Source of the DNA: Mortierella alpina
Taxonomy: Eukaryota > Mortierellomycota > Mortierellomycetes > Mortierellales > Mortierellaceae
Assembly: GCA_029449245.1 (NCBI GenBank)
Contig: JANATF010000001.1
Span: 3,038,001 to 3,102,000 of the forward strand
Direction: 5' to 3'
DNA length: 64,000 nt
Shown here: piece after piece, positions 60,030 through 64,000 of the stretch
Layout of the letters: each line of letters starts with the position of its first letter
How positions within the stretch are numbered: position 1 is the first letter of the stretch
The notes under the pieces: model-generated
The model's database searches: none
Told to the model about the DNA's origin: nothing
Seen by the model: only the letters and a program-made list of their open reading frames with translations
Made by a program: the position numbers and the translations under genes

Positions 60030-63000
60030 ATGTCCACGCTGACAGAGGCCTATGTCTGCCATGTAGGCAATGTCCTGGACATGCTGGCGCAGGACAAGGA
60101 TCTCGACCCTGCATCGTTCTCCTTCGTCTCGCCCGCACCCCTGCCCGTCGACTTTGTCGATGCCTCGACCCCAGCCTACATACAAAAGGTCGACGCAGCG
60201 CTGCAGCGGGTCGTCCAGAAGGTCTTCATGATGGAAAACGAGATAGCCAGGCACAGGAACCTCTTGCGGACACTCCAGCCGACAGGCTCGCTCGTCTCGG
60301 ACATCACTCTTGCGGCACCCATCCTCACCCCACCCGTGGACTCGCTATCGCCTCCTATCTCGGCTGCCTCGCGCTGGACGGACGGCCACTGGGAGTTTGT
60401 CAATCACACATCGACGCATACAAGCATACAGCAAGAGCGGACCCCACTGGAGCGACAGCAACAACAGTTGCCACAACAGCAACCACTAGAGCAGCAGCAT
60501 CAACAGCAGCGATCCGGATCCATCGATACCCCCGTGCCTGAAAATGGATCCATTCGCCCCAGGGTTGCAGCCCCAGCACCTGCGTCGCATTCGATCAACG
60601 CCACAGGCAATGGCGCCATCTGCCTGGTGCAGCCTACCGATCTGAATGGCCATGGTGCATCCCACGGACACGCCGTGCTCTCCTCCAACGCAGGCATACT
60701 CGCACCCACCACCACCGCCGCTGCCTCAAAACCTGCCCACGCCTCGTCCTTCGTCACGTCCATTCCCTCCGTCTCCTCGCTCAGCACCATGGCCATATCC
60801 ACGAAAACAACAACAGCCGCGGCTGCTGCCTCAGAGACCATTCCGTGTGCAGATTGCATCCGGCAGTGTGCCTTGGTCGCAGCAGCGGTCGTTAGAGGAG
60901 ATCTCGCCATCAGGATACGGTGCCACAAGCCCGCCTGTAACCAGTCCGACCTGATCAGCTCTGTCAACGAAATGGTCGCCAAGCTCTGCAACTTTACAGA
61001 GGAAGTCATCAGCGTCGCTGCCCAGGGAGTCGAGGGCAAGCTGGGCGTGCAAGCCAAGATGGCCGACGAGCGCGGCATCTGGAGGGAGTTTGTCAGCCAT
61101 CTGAACACCATGACGGTCGGGCACTCGGAGCAAGTGCGAGACATTGCCTCCGTCTGTACAGCAGTAGCTCACGGCGATCTCAGCCAAAAGATTACCGTCG
61201 CCGTCAAGGGCGAAACGCTTGTTCTGAAGAACACGATCAACACTATGGGTAAGTTAGGGGGGCCAATTCGCCGTTTGTTGATTCATTGCGTTGTGCACAT
61301 CGGAGAGCCCAGTCAGAACATTCAAGTGCGGGCTCCTCTGCAGCTATGCTGCCTGCAATTTCGCGCCCCTACTCAGCCATGGCGCAGAACAACGCAAATC
61401 TTTGTCATCATCCTGTCTATTAGCATGCTAACATACCGTGTCTTTATTTTTTCATTCTCGTATCCTCGCGCCCTCACGTCCTCGCATCGTAATTGTCCCC
61501 TTTCGGCGCATTATTGTGTGTCATGTGTGCTCATTAGTGGATCAACTACGCTCGTTCTCGTCCGAAGTGACCCGTGTGGCACACGAGGTCGGCACCGAGG
61601 GCAAACTCGGTGGTCAGGCCCACGTCAAGGGTGTCGACGGGACATGGAAGGAACTCACCGACAACGTCAACACCATGGCCGCCAACCTCACTGCCCAAGT
61701 GCGAGATATCGCCAATGTTAGTAAGGCCGTCGCCAAGGGCGATCTGTCCAAGAAGATTTCTGTTGAGGTCAAGGGTGAAATGATGGATCTCAAGCACACT
61801 ATCAACACCATGGTCGACCAACTGCAAGAGTTTGCCACTGAAGTATCGCGTGTGAGTCTGGAGGTCGGAACAGAAGGAAAACTGGGCGGCCAAGCGCATG
61901 TCAAGGATGTCAGTGGAACGTGGAAAGAGTTGACCGACAACGTCAACCTGATGGCTTCCAACTTGACTGGCCAGGTGCGTGACATTGCCACGGTCTGCAA
62001 AGCAGTCGCATGCGGGGATCTCACCAAGAAGGTCAGTGTACCAGTCCAGGGAGAGATTCTTGAACTCAAGGAGACAATGAACACCATGGTGGACCAGCTC
62101 CGCACGTTTGCGGCCGAAGTCACACGTGTTGCACGCGAGGTTGGAACAGAGGGTAAACTCGGTGGCCAGGCTGAGGTCAAGGGCGTGGATGGCACCTGGA
62201 AAGAACTCACAGATAACGTCAACACTATGGCTGCCAACCTCACTGCCCAGGTGCGAGATATCGCCAGTGTCAGTAAGGCCGTCGCCAAGGGCGATTTGTC
62301 CAAGAAGATTTCTGTCGAGGTCAAGGGTGAAATGATGGATCTCAAGCACACCATCAATATCATGGTGGACCAGCTGCAGGAGTTTGCCACTGAGGTCTCT
62401 CGTGTGAGTTTGGAGGTTGGAACTGAGGGCAAACTTGGTGGTCAAGCTGTTGTCAAGGATGTCAGCGGCACATGGAAGGAACTAACGGACAATGTCAACA
62501 CCATGGCCACCAACTTGACAACCCAGGTGCGATCCATTGCAGAGGTCACCACTGCTGTTGCATGCGGTGATCTAAGCAAAACCATCGACGTCGAAGCTCA
62601 AGGTGAAATCTCGGAACTCAAGCTCACTGTCAACTCCATGGTCGAGCAGCTCAGGACATTTGCCGCCGAGGTCACTCGTGTCGCTCGCGAAGTCGGAACT
62701 GAGGGTCGATTGGGTGGTCAGGCTGTTGTCGAGGACGTCAGCGGTACCTGGAAGGAGCTCACGGACAATGTCAACACCATGGCCGCCAACTTGACAACTC
62801 AGGTCCGGTCCATTGCTGAGGTCACCACTGCTGTCGCTTGCGGTGATTTGAGTAAGACCATTGATGTTGAAGCCCAAGGAGAGATCTCGTCTTTGAAGAA
62901 GACGGTCAACTCTATGGTCGAGCAGCTGAGGACATTTGCCGCCGAGGTCACTCGTGTCGCTCGCGAGGTCGGAACTGAAGGAAAGCTCGGAGGTCAGGCC

Positions 63001-64000
63001 CACGTCAAGGGTGTCGACGGGACATGGAAGGAGCTCACGGACAACGTCAACACCATGGCTGCCAACCTCACTGCCCAAGTCCGAGATATCGCCAATGTCA
63101 GCAAAGCCGTCGCCAAGGGCGATTTGTCCAAGAAGATTTCTGTCGAGGTCAAGGGTGAAATGATGGATCTCAAGCACACCATCAACACCATGGTCGACCA
63201 ACTGCAAGAGTTCGCCACTGAAGTCTCTCGTGTGAGTTTGGAAGTCGGAACAGAAGGAAAACTTGGTGGTCAGGCTGTTGTCAAGGATGTCAGCGGCACC
63301 TGGAAGGAACTCACAGACAATGTCAACACGATGGCCAGTAACTTGACGACCCAAGTGCGATCCATTGCGGAGGTCACTACAGCCGTTGCATGCGGTGATC
63401 TGAGCAAGACCATTGACGTCGAAGCCCAAGGAGAGATCTCGGAACTCAAAAAGACTGTCAACTCTATGGTCGAGCAGCTGAGGACATTTGCCGCCGAGGT
63501 CACTCGTGTCGCTCGTGAGGTCGGCACAGAGGGTCGCCTGGGTGGTCAAGCTGAGGTCAAGGGCGTCGACGGTACCTGGAAAGAATTGACGGATAACGTC
63601 AACACCATGGCTGCCAATCTAACGGCACAGGTGCGTGATATTGCCAGTGTCAGCAAGGCTGTCGCCAGAGGAGATCTGTCCAAGAAGATTTCTGTTGAGG
63701 TCAAGGGTGAAATGATGGATCTCAAGCACACTATCAATATCATGGTGGACCAGCTGCAGGAGTTTGCTACAGAGGTCACAAGAGTGAGTCTCGAAGTCGG
63801 AACTGAGGGCAAGCTTGGCGGCCAGGCCGTAGTCAAGGATGTCAGCGGCACTTGGAAGGAACTCACGGACAATGTCAACACCATGGCCGCAAATTTGACG
63901 ACCCAAGTACGATCTATTGCCGAGGTTACTACTGCTGTTGCTTGTGGAGACCTGAGTAAGACCATTGATGTGCAAGCTCAAGGAGAGATCTCAGAGCTCA
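60030..64000 (+). CDS. NIK1: Group III (NIK1/Os-1-type) hybrid histidine kinase, N-terminal part with long HAMP array
   Basis: The gene runs off the window. Exon 1 is 60030-61248 and exon 2 starts at 61538, giving 1227 complete codons. Residues 1-270 are a partly helical, then Gln/Ser/Ala-rich leader ([10 protein letters not shown]). After [15 protein letters not shown] comes a first degenerate HAMP-like unit, then 92-residue units, each of the form VR.IA.V..AVA.GDLSK, followed by the linker [12 protein letters not shown] and [11 protein letters not shown]. Such HAMP/linker arrays are the hallmark of group III fungal kinases (Nik1, Os-1), cytosolic sensors upstream of the HOG pathway and the target of fludioxonil-type fungicides. 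Typical arrays have 5-9 HAMPs; here at least ten full 92-residue units are present with no end in sight. The kinase core and receiver must lie to the right. It is head-to-head with SKN7, its expected relay partner. Confidence 0.95.
61134..64000 (+). repeat. Tandem 276-bp HAMP-linker repeats
   Basis: Unit starts (the VR. of each) are at 61,134 (interrupted by the intron), 61,699, 61,975, 62,251, 62,527, 62,803, 63,079, 63,355, 63,631 and 63,907 (cut by the window end). From 61,699 spacing is exactly 276 bp. Type a ([19 protein letters not shown]) begins at 61,699, 62,251, 63,079 and 63,631. Type b ([19 protein letters not shown]) begins at 62,527, 62,803, 63,355 and 63,907. The unit at 61,975 is a third type. 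Units at 61,699 and 63,079 are nearly identical, as are 62,251 and 63,631. Confidence 0.92.
61249..61537 (+). other. Intron inside the kinase HAMP array
   Basis: GTAAGT at 61,249 and CATTAG ending at 61,537 remove 289 nt within the second HAMP unit; joining restores [10 protein letters not shown] in frame. The later units lack introns, consistent with their arising by duplication inside exon 2. Confidence 0.85.

Noticed and set aside
59596-60042. 148-codon ORF just upstream of the kinase
   Set aside because: Its composition is that of CT/GT-rich leader DNA, it overlaps the kinase start in another frame, and it is probably leader intron.
61546-63981. Long repetitive minus-strand ORFs across the kinase
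   Set aside because: They are shadows of the tandem HAMP repeats; their own repeats have exactly the 276-bp period of the sense gene.

Overview
The window is fungal genomic DNA. The genes are split by short GT-AG introns (donors mostly GTAAGT or GTATGT, several branch sites close to TACTAAC), codon use favours C/G at third positions, and every recognisable protein is eukaryotic. An INSIG protein, a SKN7-type regulator and a group III hybrid histidine kinase in a gene-sparse, intron-containing genome suggest an early-diverging filamentous fungus, probably Mucoromycota/Mortierella-like. That placement is inference. No tRNA, rRNA, CRISPR, intact transposon or plasmid feature was found.

Layout: 0.07-5.7 kb, a large LEA/DUF3712-like membrane protein (minus), then a 4.9 kb gene-poor stretch. 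10.5-15 kb (minus): ribosomal protein L16 (uL13), a GPI-anchored wall protein and a Ser-rich unknown. 16.3-17.3 kb: a SHB17-like histidine phosphatase (plus), convergent with a carnosine N-methyltransferase-like gene (17.4-19.7 kb). 20.1-22.0 kb: an SR-protein kinase, divergent from TVP18 (23.1-24.2 kb). 24.3-27.2 kb: a RhoGAP, divergent from eEF1A (28.6-30.0 kb). 30.2-34.3 kb: karyopherin Kap123/importin-4, divergent from an unknown acidic protein (35.0-36.4 kb). 38.0-40.3 kb: an unknown protein with a C-terminal membrane anchor, convergent with INSIG (40.5-42.5 kb). 46.3-48.4 kb: a sugar transporter, convergent with SKN7 (48.9-52.2 kb). After a 7.8 kb gap, a NIK1-type kinase starts at 60.03 kb and runs off the right edge.

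The most striking part is the right end. An HSF-domain response regulator (SKN7) and a hybrid kinase with a very long HAMP array, the expected output and input ends of a fungal phosphorelay, are head-to-head neighbours. The kinase shows at least ten complete 92-residue units and part of an eleventh before the window ends. Two unit types alternate as a higher-order repeat, so the array looks recently expanded. INSIG (sterol control), TVP18 (Golgi), RhoGAP (polarity) and the LEA-like membrane protein add a membrane and stress flavour, while eEF1A, uL13 and Kap123 (known for importing ribosomal proteins) belong to translation.

Exon models were drawn by eye from splice signals and reading-frame continuity. 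All complete multi-exon models close to an exact multiple of three. Weak points are the N-termini of SKN7 and of the 38 kb protein.
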